A stretch of DNA of 64,000 nucleotides from JANSWP01 sp041941305 (GTDB taxonomy: Bacteria; Bacteroidota; Bacteroidia; Chitinophagales; Saprospiraceae): the NCBI GenBank assembly GCA_041941305.1, contig JBGTQJ010000049.1, forward strand, positions 4,666 through 68,665, given 5' to 3'. Shown here piece by piece: positions 25,504 through 34,400 of the stretch. Below the pieces are notes generated by a model. The model saw only the letters and a list, made by a program, of their open reading frames with translations. It had not been told where the DNA came from and ran no database searches. A program made the position numbers and the translations under genes. Each line of letters opens with the position of its first letter. Positions within the stretch are counted from its first letter, which is position 1.

Positions 25504-28500
25504 GGCAATTGTGCTACAATTTGCCCGGATGCCATAGAAAATCCAATATTCAACAAAATCCTCACCCGATCACTATCAATACCATTGTACTTAACTACCC
25601 CGTCCATGTTGATATCAGCTGAATCATAAGCATTGAGCACATTATTTGGAGTAGCAGATCCAACTTTGGCAAGCATTGCCATCCTGTCTCCTGAAACACC
25701 CACATAATCAATAATCCCATCATTATTGCCATCACCTGCCCACATGCCTTTTTTCCCTCCTCCCAGATCCTTTTGGGCATTGGTGCCAAATGTGGTGCTT
25801 GTTGAAAAGTCAATAGATTGAAAAGTTTCGCTGAATGTCAGAGGGCTGGATGTCATAACACCAAGATGATTTCTGTGACCAATCGCCACATGATAATCTC
25901 CTAATGGCAAACCATTAAAGTAAACAGGTGAAACTCCATCAGGCTCCACCACATCCCCGTCTCTTTGAAGCAAGGCACTCCTGGTTTGAAGAATAGTAGC
26001 CGGATTGGTTTTATCTCTAATTTCTACTTTTACCCAATCCACAATTGCGTCATTACCTGTGATTGCCAGGGTACTGGCTGAAACGGTATCTGTTCCACCA
26101 TACGGGGTTGTAGTAGGAATCAGGTTTTTGCTTCTCAAACTGTCCATCATCAAGCCATTTGCCACATCATAGGGTCCATCCAAAATGACTTTTGGTCTCA
26201 GGGACAGTCCGGCCCGATTAAAGAAAGTACCTGCAAAACAAGTATCCCAGGCAGGCATGTGGTCTACCAAATGAGGAACCAAAACGGTGTCGGTGCAGGA
26301 GGGAACCAATCCTTCTTCCCAATTGTGGCAATCGTTCCAATCATTGGAATCTCCATTGCTACTCCAAATGGAAATTTGATTGGTGGCAGGATAGGCAGCT
26401 GTATTCACTACTTTGGGAGCGATGTAGGAAGCTTGTACCCATGCCTTTTGACCATTTGTTGTAGTGTCGGTATTTCGAATTTTTAAGGTCAACCATTGGA
26501 TGGAGTCATTTATCAATGAATCTGAAATCATAGAAGCTGAATCACTTATTATCTTCTGCAGATTTCCAAACAAATCATAAACCTCCAATGTCAAAGAATC
26601 TCCAGGGTTTTGGGGATAAACATTCAGCACAACTGTAGTAGCAGAATCCACAAAAATTTTACCCACTACCCTATCATTTGTTGAATTATCTGGAGTTTTG
26701 CCTCCTTGTCCCAAGGATTGACAATGACTATCTCCCAGGTCATCAGCCATTTCCCATTCCTGGAGGGTCATCGGCGATCGCGTTGGGTTATAATCCAAAT
26801 GATTGAGTAAATCAGTTACAGTAGCAAAAGGTGTATTATTTGGAACAGGTGCCCAAACCGAATAGCCATGCCCAAAAACATTGGGAGTTGTATGTCCCAC
26901 CTGAATGGTTTTGATAAAGACGCGTTGATCTCCCTGAACTACGGAAGTGATTGTGCCATTGGCTCCAGAATAATCCATTAGTATGGTTCCGGGAGTAAAA
27001 TCTGAGTCTATCCAAATTTCCTGATCTGTGCTAAATTGGTCATTAATACCTATCACCGCTTTTCCTGAACGTTCAATAACCAAATGGTCCTCTTTTGAAG
27101 AACCAGTTGGAAAAAAAGCGCCAGGTTCAGCACTCCTTACCTTATAATCTCCATCTTTAAATCCAAGCTTTTGGTGACATTTGGAGATATTTTCAACATC
27201 GTTCCAATTTGGGAGGTCTGTAGTATTCGTGGGTTTATGGGTAAATCTTTTTCCAGTCGTTCCAATATCAAAAGCATCTTCCAAAAAAATAATCGGATTG
27301 CCATCTACAGCAAAATTTACTGCATATCCAGCCGCAACTCTCGGCTCACGTGGGTCGATATGCTTGCCATTTCCACCCAACTCAGAACCTTCATTCCAGC
27401 CAGATGAAACACCAAGTGGTTGTGAAAAATTGCCAACGGAATCCAAAATGGGTCGATAGGTATCGTGGCTATTGATAAAAGGGACCGTCCTGTGAACCCT
27501 GACGGAGGGGCTCATATAATCAGTAAATCGCTTGCTTTGTTGAAGACCTGGTAAATTGGACAAATCATAATTGCCAGAGAAATTATTCACCACCATGTCA
27601 TACATACTTCCTCCTGAGCCATATGCTCTTAAACTAAAATCAAAAGTCCCCGTATGCTCCTCATACCCAAATCCCTGGCTGGGCTGTGCCATATTGATGA
27701 CGTAATTGTCAATTTCAGATAAGCCCCCAATCCATTCCCCTATATTCATCATTTCTGCACCTCCATTAAAGGTTCCCACTAGATACTTCGTTTCTCGCGT
27801 TAATTCACGTTGTACAAACAAATCAAAATGTTTAACTGCATCCCAACGGTAACCATCTACTCCTGTTTGCTTTTTAAACCAAATCATCCAGGCTTTGGCA
27901 TTGTCGTACATATAATTATTAGCCTGAGTAGGATTGTAATAAGGACGGGAAGCAGGATAACCTGAAGGCACTCCTGTAGTTGGAATATTGGAACTCTGTC
28001 CCACAGAGCTAGCAGAATAATCTATGTCAGGGCCAAAAAAAGCGGTACAAATATCTCCTGTTGAGCAATTGTTATTGGGGTTGGGGTGAAAATTGGTGTA
28101 GTTCTTATGCCAACGCCCGGAACGAGTCCAATAATCGTCTTGTGATTCATCAATTGCAGGGGTGGCATAGCTGCTGTACCTAAAATTTTTATAGCCAGAA
28201 TTGGAAGCCAAAGAATAAGTAGAGTCACTATCTTGCCCCCCAGCTCCACTTGAAGACCCAGCGCCATCAACATGATTGAGTACAATATCCTGAATGACTT
28301 CAATTCCATTGGCGTGCATCACGGCTATCATTCTGAGTAATTCATCCTTGGTACCCATTCCTGTTGCCGTAGTAGGACTACCTTTTTGGTATTTGTCTCC
28401 CAGGTCGTAATGATCCATAGGTCCATAACCAACCCAATTGGGCGCCTGGTTTTTGTAACAAGGGGGAATCCAGACTGCATCAACGCCCATCTCCCTTAAA

Positions 28501-28667
28501 CGAGGAGCAAGCTCTGCCAAATAATTCGCCCAACCATTGGGATAGTTGCTGTTATAGTAATCCCACCAAAAGCCCTGGAAAATGACTTTTTTGACATGGG
28601 TGGTTTGACTATAAGTCAGATAAGTAATAAAAAACAGTAGAAAAGTAGAAATACAAATTCGGAACAT
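25500..28667 (-). CDS. Secreted GH13 alpha-amylase with C-terminal dockerin-like calcium repeats
   Basis: 1055 residues with signal peptide (1-20, ending YLTYS). The TIM-barrel carries all GH13 regions: DIVLNH (Asp127-His132), GYRWDAVKHF with nucleophile Asp276, the acid/base Glu311 in GEWIGG, and FINSHD with Asp402. It should cleave alpha-1,4 glucans such as starch or glycogen outside the cytoplasm. After the all-beta domain C (about 520-600) there are beta-sandwich segments, then a C-terminal pair of aspartate-rich loops (GDGNNDGIIDYVGVSGDR, and DINMDGVVKYNG) resembling the dockerin/EF-hand-like tails of Bacteroidota secreted proteins. No canonical T9SS type A or B tail follows: the protein ends VAQLP. 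The gene is divergent from the truncated sensor gene. Confidence 0.92.
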   Translation of the reverse strand: MFRICISTFLLFFITYLTYSQTTHVKKVIFQGFWWDYYNSNYPNGWANYLAELAPRLREMGVDAVWIPPCYKNQAPNWVGYGPMDHYDLGDKYQKGSPTTATGMGTKDELLRMIAVMHANGIEVIQDIVLNHVDGAGSSSGAGGQDSDSTYSLASNSGYKNFRYSSYATPAIDESQDDYWTRSGRWHKNYTNFHPNPNNNCSTGDICTAFFGPDIDYSASSVGQSSNIPTTGVPSGYPASRPYYNPTQANNYMYDNAKAWMIWFKKQTGVDGYRWDAVKHFDLFVQRELTRETKYLVGTFNGGAEMMNIGEWIGGLSEIDNYVINMAQPSQGFGYEEHTGTFDFSLRAYGSGGSMYDMVVNNFSGNYDLSNLPGLQQSKRFTDYMSPSVRVHRTVPFINSHDTYRPILDSVGNFSQPLGVSSGWNEGSELGGNGKHIDPREPRVAAGYAVNFAVDGNPIIFLEDAFDIGTTGKRFTHKPTNTTDLPNWNDVENISKCHQKLGFKDGDYKVRSAEPGAFFPTGSSKEDHLVIERSGKAVIGINDQFSTDQEIWIDSDFTPGTILMDYSGANGTITSVVQGDQRVFIKTIQVGHTTPNVFGHGYSVWAPVPNNTPFATVTDLLNHLDYNPTRSPMTLQEWEMADDLGDSHCQSLGQGGKTPDNSTNDRVVGKIFVDSATTVVLNVYPQNPGDSLTLEVYDLFGNLQKIISDSASMISDSLINDSIQWLTLKIRNTDTTTNGQKAWVQASYIAPKVVNTAAYPATNQISIWSSNGDSNDWNDCHNWEEGLVPSCTDTVLVPHLVDHMPAWDTCFAGTFFNRAGLSLRPKVILDGPYDVANGLMMDSLRSKNLIPTTTPYGGTDTVSASTLAITGNDAIVDWVKVEIRDKTNPATILQTRSALLQRDGDVVEPDGVSPVYFNGLPLGDYHVAIGHRNHLGVMTSSPLTFSETFQSIDFSTSTTFGTNAQKDLGGGKKGMWAGDGNNDGIIDYVGVSGDRMAMLAKVGSATPNNVLNAYDSADINMDGVVKYNGIDSDRVRILLNIGFSMASGQIVAQLP

Positions 28668-28817
28668 TAGACGCTTTAAAAATTTGTAGCAAAATTAACA
28701 AGAAATGAAAAAATCTACGTTCACTAATTTGTTAACAAAAGTCTTCCTTTTGTTTTTTTAATTTTAATAAAATATTAGCCATATTGCATCAGACATTTTT
28801 TTGGAGAAAACTCAAAA

Positions 28818-29507
28818 GTGGTTATTAATCTGAATTTAATTCCTCATCAATCGTTTGCGCAAATTTATTTCTCAATAGGGGAAATAACTAATACTGTATT
28901 GTTCAAACGTTTTTTTTATTGTTTGGTATTTTCCTTAATCTCAATTCTACTATTACCTTTTCACCTTAATTCACAAACCATTTCGGTTGAAACCAAACTC
29001 TACAACGATGAAAACGGACTCTCCCAATACGCCAACTTCATCCATAAAGACAGCCGTGGAATCATTTGGACAGGCACTCAGTATGGCTTGTATCGTTTGG
29101 ATGGGCAGGAATTTGAACATTTTGATGAAAAGAATGGCCTCCCTTTTCGTCAAATCATGGAGATTTATGAAGATGCTGAAGGGTGGTTTTGGTTATATAA
29201 AAGTTGTAAATACAAACCCAACTGCATCAAAGATTTAGCATTTTTTCATCCAATCACTCGGGAGGTGTTGACTTTTGAGCAAAGATTTGGAAATAAGGTG
29301 AGTATTACTTCCGATCAAATTGCCTGTGTCCGTAGAGACAGCTCGAATTTTTATTTTACCGCCGACCGAAAATTATTGATTTGGAACGCAACTTCCGGGA
29401 TTCGGGAAATTCCAATTGAAGGACTTAGCTCCACACCGATTATTTTTTACCAAAACAGCCACAATGTTTTCGGAGCTTATGTTCTAAAATGTACAATGCA
29501 GACGTAG
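28818..29507 (+). pseudogene. Truncated sensor: N-terminal part of a two-component regulator propeller protein
   Basis: A 229-codon frame (GTG at 28818; the TTG at 28899, giving MFKRFFYCLVFSLISILLLP, is the better signal-peptide start). The mature part begins with classic regulator-propeller repeats: YNDENGLSQYANFIHKDSRG, then TGTQYGLYRLDGQEFEHFDE, then IYEDAEGWFWL. In intact proteins these blades run for 600-700 residues, followed by a Y_Y_Y domain, a membrane helix and a kinase or DNA-binding output. Here the frame ends after about two and a half blades at VFGAYVLKCTMQT, and nothing downstream continues it. It is therefore a 5' gene fragment, probably not functional. Confidence 0.75.
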
Positions 29508-29733
29508 AGTCTGGTCAGGGCAAATGTCCAACTAATCAGCTAAACAATTAATTATTGAATAGGGGGGTGTCGTATAATCTTCATGTTCTTGAAGACATCC
29601 CCCTTTTCTCCATCAAAGGATTTGATTGTGCTATACGCTGCACAATACCCCACTTCCATACCATATTTAATCACAAAATCTCACCAAAGTACCTTAATCA
29701 TTCCCAAAATCAAATATCAGCGGCCACCCTTCC

Positions 29734-29804
29734 GAGTTCCCTGTTCAAGGTTCACAGTTAGTACACAACAGGGAACTTGGAACTGAGAACTCAGAACCCG
29801 GAAC
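29734..29804. repeat. Heptamer array, inverted pair (GTTC / GAAC core)
   Basis: Left half 29734-29761: GAGTTCC, CTGTTCA, AGGTTCA, CAGTTAG. Right half 29770-29804: AGGGAAC, TTGGAAC, TGAGAAC, TCAGAAC, CCGGAAC. The GTTC core on the left and GAAC core on the right are complementary, and the other three bases of each unit vary. Confidence 0.75.
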
Positions 29805-29930
29805 TGACAGGCTGTCGGGGCTTCCTGATTTTCTTTTTAGTCAGTGCCTCGGCGGTCTTTCCATAATTTGAATTCATGCTTTAGTTCGAGCCGAGTACCT
29901 CGCAATGAGAACACGGGCATAAGAAAAACA

Positions 29931-29965
29931 ATTCATCATTCATCATTCATCATCTATCATTCAAT
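29931..29965. repeat. ATTCATC heptamer array
   Basis: Three perfect ATTCATC units followed by ATCTATC and ATTCAAT, all in phase with a 7-bp period. No inverted partner was found nearby. Confidence 0.75.
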
Positions 29966-30009
29966 AATGCTGACAAAAAGAAAACACATGAAAAAAGAAA
30001 ATGTACACT

Positions 30010-30082
30010 AGACTTTATTCGGTTGACGGTAAACGGCGGACGGTTGACGGCTCCCTTTACAAAATCTTTTCGAATAAAGTCT
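30010..30082. repeat. CGGTTGA heptamer array inside a 12-bp inverted repeat (copy B)
   Basis: Units CGGTTGA, CGGTAAA, CGGCGGA, CGGTTGA, CGG at 30020-30050, framed by AGACTTTATTCG (30010-30021) and its exact complement at 30071-30082. The array and its inner flank match 13731-13763 in inverted orientation. It lies directly before the decayed start of the T9SS type A protein. Confidence 0.75.
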
Positions 30083-30099
30083 ACTTTATCCAGATTAAT

Positions 30100-31100
30100 A
30101 TTAAAAAGCTCCTTATTACAACCTTTTGGCTTTTTTTCTTTTGGGGAACAACTCACATACATGGACAGGCTTTTTTAGTCAAAACGCCAACGGAATACTT
30201 GTCCCTGGAGCATCCCCTGGCATTCTTACCTTCGATGCAAATGAAGATTTTTCCAATGGAAGTATGAACATGGAAATTATTGATAATGATGGAGTAGCAG
30301 GGGTAGATTTTGACCAGATTGTTGTTTCAGGAACAGCAACTCTTGGGGGTAGTACCTTAAATCTTACCTTTAATTATGAACCATCAGTGGGGCACACATT
30401 CCAAATCATCAATGCCACCACCATTAACGGAAACTTTGGGACAATAAATGTGACTCCTGCACACACAGTGACTTTTGACAATAGTACAGGGGAAGTAGAA
30501 GTCACCTCTGTTGTGCCAGTAGAACTAGTCAGTTTCCAAGCTCAAAAAGCCAATGAATCCATTCAACTCACCTGGCAAACTGCCTCAGAAACCAATAACC
30601 AAGGTTTTGAAGTGCAGTGGGCAGCCCCACAGAGACAAGTGGGCAGTCAGCAGTTAGCAAAAGACAGCCCGTCCCTTTGGGATTGGCAGCCTGTTGGTTT
30701 CATCGCTGGTGTTGGTACTTCTTTTGAAACGCAAACCTATTCCTTCCATCATCAACAGCCTCGAGAAAGCATCAAATACTATCGCTTGAAGCAGGTGGAT
30801 TTTGATGGGGCTTTTGAGTATTCAAATATCGTAAGTGTAGATTTACTTAATGAAAGTTTAGTAAATCTGCGAGTAGTGCCTAATCCGGTGCGAGATGGAT
30901 CCTTCACCCTGTATTTCCCTGAAAATGATTTGGAGCAGTTTCCGGTGTTCTTGTATGATGCTATGGGGCGAGAGGTGCAGTCTATGCTAGCTGTTGGTTC
31001 AGAATCCGACTTTTCCGTTAATGAACTGCCGGAGGGCTTGTATTTTTTGAGGGTTGAGGGGTTTGGGAAAGTGCTTGTTGAGAGAATTCTAATCAATTAA
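30100..31100 (+). pseudogene. T9SS type A secreted protein, frameshifted near its signal peptide
   Basis: The main frame (from about 30126) encodes a beta-rich body (GTATLGGSTLNLTFNYEPS, typical of Bacteroidota secreted proteins), then VPVELVSFQAQ and LTWQTASETNNQGFEVQW. It ends in a type A sorting domain of about 80 residues (LRVVPNPVRDGSFTLYF ... LPEGLYFLRVEG). Its signal peptide (IKKLLITTFWLFFFWGTT, then HIHGQ) is in another frame starting at 30100, where ATT replaces the expected ATG. Adding one T to the T6 tract at 30171-30176 joins the frames smoothly as HGQAFFSQNANGILVPG. Either a real one-base deletion or a sequencing error is possible. The missing ATG favours decay. Confidence 0.7.
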
Positions 31101-31119
31101 CTTCTTACTTGTTATGTTC

Positions 31120-31372
31120 ATTTTTGTCTTGATACAAAAACGAACCAAAAAAATCAAGACTTTATGCATTTCCTCTAAAATTGAAAAGCTCTGCTGTACT
31201 CATTCGGCATTAGAGATTTTGCCGTTAAGGAATTTGATTAAGAGAGGGCTATATAGCCGCCACGTGAGCTTTGCGAACATTTGGCTGAGTAGCGGGTGAG
31301 CAATCAAATTTTAGGCAAAAGATCGAAAGCCTAGACTTTTTTGGTTCTTTTTGTGGCGATGACAAAAAGAAC
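31120..31372. repeat. 253-bp interspersed element with imperfect inverted ends
   Basis: The left end (31120-31163: TTTTTGTCTTGATACAAAAA, then GAACCAAAAAAATC) is imperfectly inverted at 31333-31372 (AGACTTTTTTGGTTCTTTTTG ends reading inward, with GACAAAAAGAAC at the edge). The interior contains GAGTAGCGGG, also found in the hairpin at 6115. The frame across it looks like an artefact. Confidence 0.55.
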
Positions 31373-31380
31373 AAGAGAAA

Positions 31381-31453
31381 AGTCTAAGTTTAAGTCTAAG
31401 TTTAAAGTGTTTAGACTTAAACTTAATCTTAATCTTAGACTTAGACTTAATCT
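31381..31453. terminator. Hexamer inverted pair at the 3' end of the giant gene
   Basis: Units of TAAGTC/TAAGTT repeat four times on the left, and TTAGAC/TTAAAC/TTAATC repeat about seven times on the right, giving complementary halves around GTGT. It starts 11 bp after the giant gene's stop (minus strand). It could fold in RNA and act as a terminator or 3' stabiliser. It is built like the heptamer pairs but with a period of six. Confidence 0.55.
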
Positions 31454-31463
31454 TGACCTTCCA

Positions 31464-34400
31464 TTACCTTCTTATCTGAACATACCCGGTGACCGTCTTA
31501 CCATCATCATCTTCAAATATGTAGAAGTACGTACCATCCGGTAAGTCCTCATTATTGAAAGTACCTCCCCAATCATTGGCGTAGTATTCTGCTCTAAAGA
31601 CTTCATTACCCCAGCGGTTGAAAATAAGAAGCCTATTGTATGTCATTCTTTCCACACCCTGAATGATGAAGGTGTCATTGAGACCGTCTCCGTTTGGCGA
31701 GAAACCGGAGAAGATGACATATTTCTCACAATCTACGGTGATGTAAACGGTTGCTGTATCACATCCTCCACTATTGCAAATTTCATAGGTGAAGAAATCT
31801 GGTTCATCCGGTTCACAATGATCTTCATGTGGGTTGTAGGTAATCGTTCCATCAGGATTGATGGTAACTGTTCCGTATAAGGGTGGCTGGATGATACGGA
31901 TGTCAACCAAATCCCCATTGAGGGTATCATTTGGCAAGACTTGCAATACAACAGGTTCATCTTTATAAGTATCTGCTTCATCATCTACTGCAATTGGTAA
32001 GTCAGTGCTCTCATCCAAAATGATACTGAAATTGATATAAGTTGTATCACAGAATCCCAAATCATCGCATATGATGATACAAGCCTGCTCATCTCCCATA
32101 TCAATCGCCTCGACAATGATACAATTTGGATCGAGCACATCTACCAAAACATATTCACCAGAATTATTCTCGCAAAGGTTTTCAATGCTACTCAGATTAC
32201 CAGGTAGCCAATCTACATCCAGACATATGGTATCCATGGAGTTGACAATCATAGTGTCGATCATATATTCAACTACACCACAATCCACCGCAACGGAGAC
32301 GGTATCAGAACATCCAGAGGCAATATTGGTCAAAATAATCTCGTGACTGCCAGGAGTCAAGTGCAATGAAGTTCCAGCAGGCATCATTTGGGCATTTAGC
32401 TCCAAAATAGCAATGGCACCAGTTCCTTGATGAGTAATTGTAATATCGCCATAGTTATGCCAGCTATTGCCTCCGCGAATCGTTAATTCACCAATATCCA
32501 GAGTCCAATTTCCCTCTGGGTTCCAGCTATTCAATGCGTTGACAATTTCCTCAATGGATTGGAATTGACCATTGTAAGATGTGCCATTCATAATCCATTC
32601 ATTTACGAAATAAGGACCATCAAAGCCATTGCCCATGACATTTGAATAATTGTAAGAATAGGTGCTATCAAAATCACATCCCCTTATTTCACCGACAAAT
32701 GGTTGTCCATTGTCTAAAATTGTCCAACCTGACATCTCGGTGTATTCAATTGGCACACATAACTGAGCATCCTCACAATATGGAACATCCAATGCGATAC
32801 TTTCTTCATCAATCAAATCTTCACAGTCGTCAATATCACAATCATTCAGGACTTCTATAGTCGTTTGAATTTGACAACCATTGGCATCTTGAACCGTAAC
32901 TGAATAACTACCTGCATCCAAATCATCTCTGCTTGCTTCGTCTGTACTTCCAGGTAAGTCTTGCCAGAGGTATTCATAAGGCTGTGTGCCTCCTGCAATT
33001 GTCAATTCTATGCTTCCTGCTTCATCACAGGTTACGGGATTGACAGCCTGTGCAAGATTCAGCGCTTGAGGTTCTACAACAGTGAAACATGCCTGACCTG
33101 CAATACATCCATTTCCATCAGTGATGATCAAACAGTAGTCTCCAGTTGCCAAAGTTCCATTATTAACTACATTGCCGAATGCATCTTTGAATTCTTCAGT
33201 TGCTGGTTGAACAAAAGCAGGATCGTAATCGACTCCGTAAACTACTGTTGCATCGGCTTCTCCAGCACAAGTAACAGAAATGGTATCCGTTACTAACGAA
33301 ATGGTCGCTGCTGCCACTTCATCGGTCAATGTAAAGTCTACAATAGTTTCACAATTAGTATCTATATCCTGAATCGTTACAGAATAACTTCCGGCTGCCA
33401 GATTGTTTTGAATATTACCTGCACCCCAACTGTAACTGTAATTTCCATTTCCTCCTGTCACATTGATTGTCACTGAACCATTGGCATTGCCACAATCTGG
33501 TTGGTTATTGATAGTAGCAGTAGCTTGCAATGGGCTGATTTGTCCAATCACAACCTCAAGGCTACCATAACAGCCTGTGTTTGAATCAAATAAAATCACC
33601 AGGTATGTTCCAGCTGGTAAATCAGTTCTATCTGCACCTACTCCACCGTCGCTCCATTGATAATCGTAATTGGCAGGTGCCAAACTCGCTGTACCATCAT
33701 TCGCCGCACAGTTAGCTGGAGTGGTATTGGCAATTAAGGCTACAGGTCCGTCAATATTGCCAACTACCAATTGCAGGATAGTTTGACAAGTTGGATCGGT
33801 GACATTTGAAATGGTTACGTCATATAGTCCGGGAGCAAGATCTACTGCCGTATTCGTATTGTTAATTCCATTGCTCCATACAAATTCATAGTTGGTTAAA
33901 TCCTCTGTCATTTCAATATAGATGCTACCATTTGCCTCACTACAAGTAGCATCCGAAATGATGGTATTGGCGATAACTGGCTCATCACAACCCGTAATCA
34001 CACAATTGTCTTCAATCACAATATCCTGGATGATGACTTCACAACCGTTTTGATCGGTGGCCGTTACCCGATAGGTACCTTCATCGAGATTTGTTCTATT
34101 TTGAGGCTCAATACCACCAATTATATCTACCCAGTTGAAGGAATAATCAGGTGTTCCTCCCTGAATATTCAGTGTAATAGTACCACCAACATTACATTCC
34201 TTATCTGTACTAATGATTTCAATATCAATGGCTTGTGGCTCTATCACTTCAAAACATTCTTCTGCTGCCAAACAACCATTGGCATCCAAAACAAGCAGGC
34301 AGTAATTACCAGAAGCCAAAGCACCATTGTTCACCAAACCTCCATTGTCATTTCTGATTTCTATTGTTTCAGGTATCGCAAATCCTGCATCCAAAACGAG

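Larger units (their letters stand above)
29508..30099. other. Repeat-laden non-coding region downstream of the truncated sensor
   Basis: About 590 bp with no credible gene. It holds a GTTC/GAAC heptamer inverted pair (29734-29804), an ATTCATC heptamer array (29931-29965) and a CGGTTGA heptamer array inside a 12-bp inverted repeat (30010-30082). The minus strand at about 29560-29690 has a short frame ending FKNMKIIRHPPIQ that may be a gene remnant. It is not recognised. Confidence 0.6.
31101..31463. other. Convergent intergenic region with two inverted-repeat structures
   Basis: 363 bp between the frameshifted T9SS protein and the end of the giant gene. It is filled by a roughly 250-bp element with inverted ends (31120-31372) and a hexamer inverted pair (31381-31453). 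No gene is supported. Confidence 0.6.

Noticed and set aside
29555..29786. Two overlapping 67-68 codon plus-strand frames
   Set aside because: They end inside the GTTC/GAAC repeats, have no domain or signal, and sit in decayed DNA.
31114..31299. 61-codon frame ending VSFANIWLSSG
   Set aside because: It covers the inner part of the inverted-repeat element at 31120-31372 and has no supporting features. Such frames are typical of dispersed non-coding repeats.
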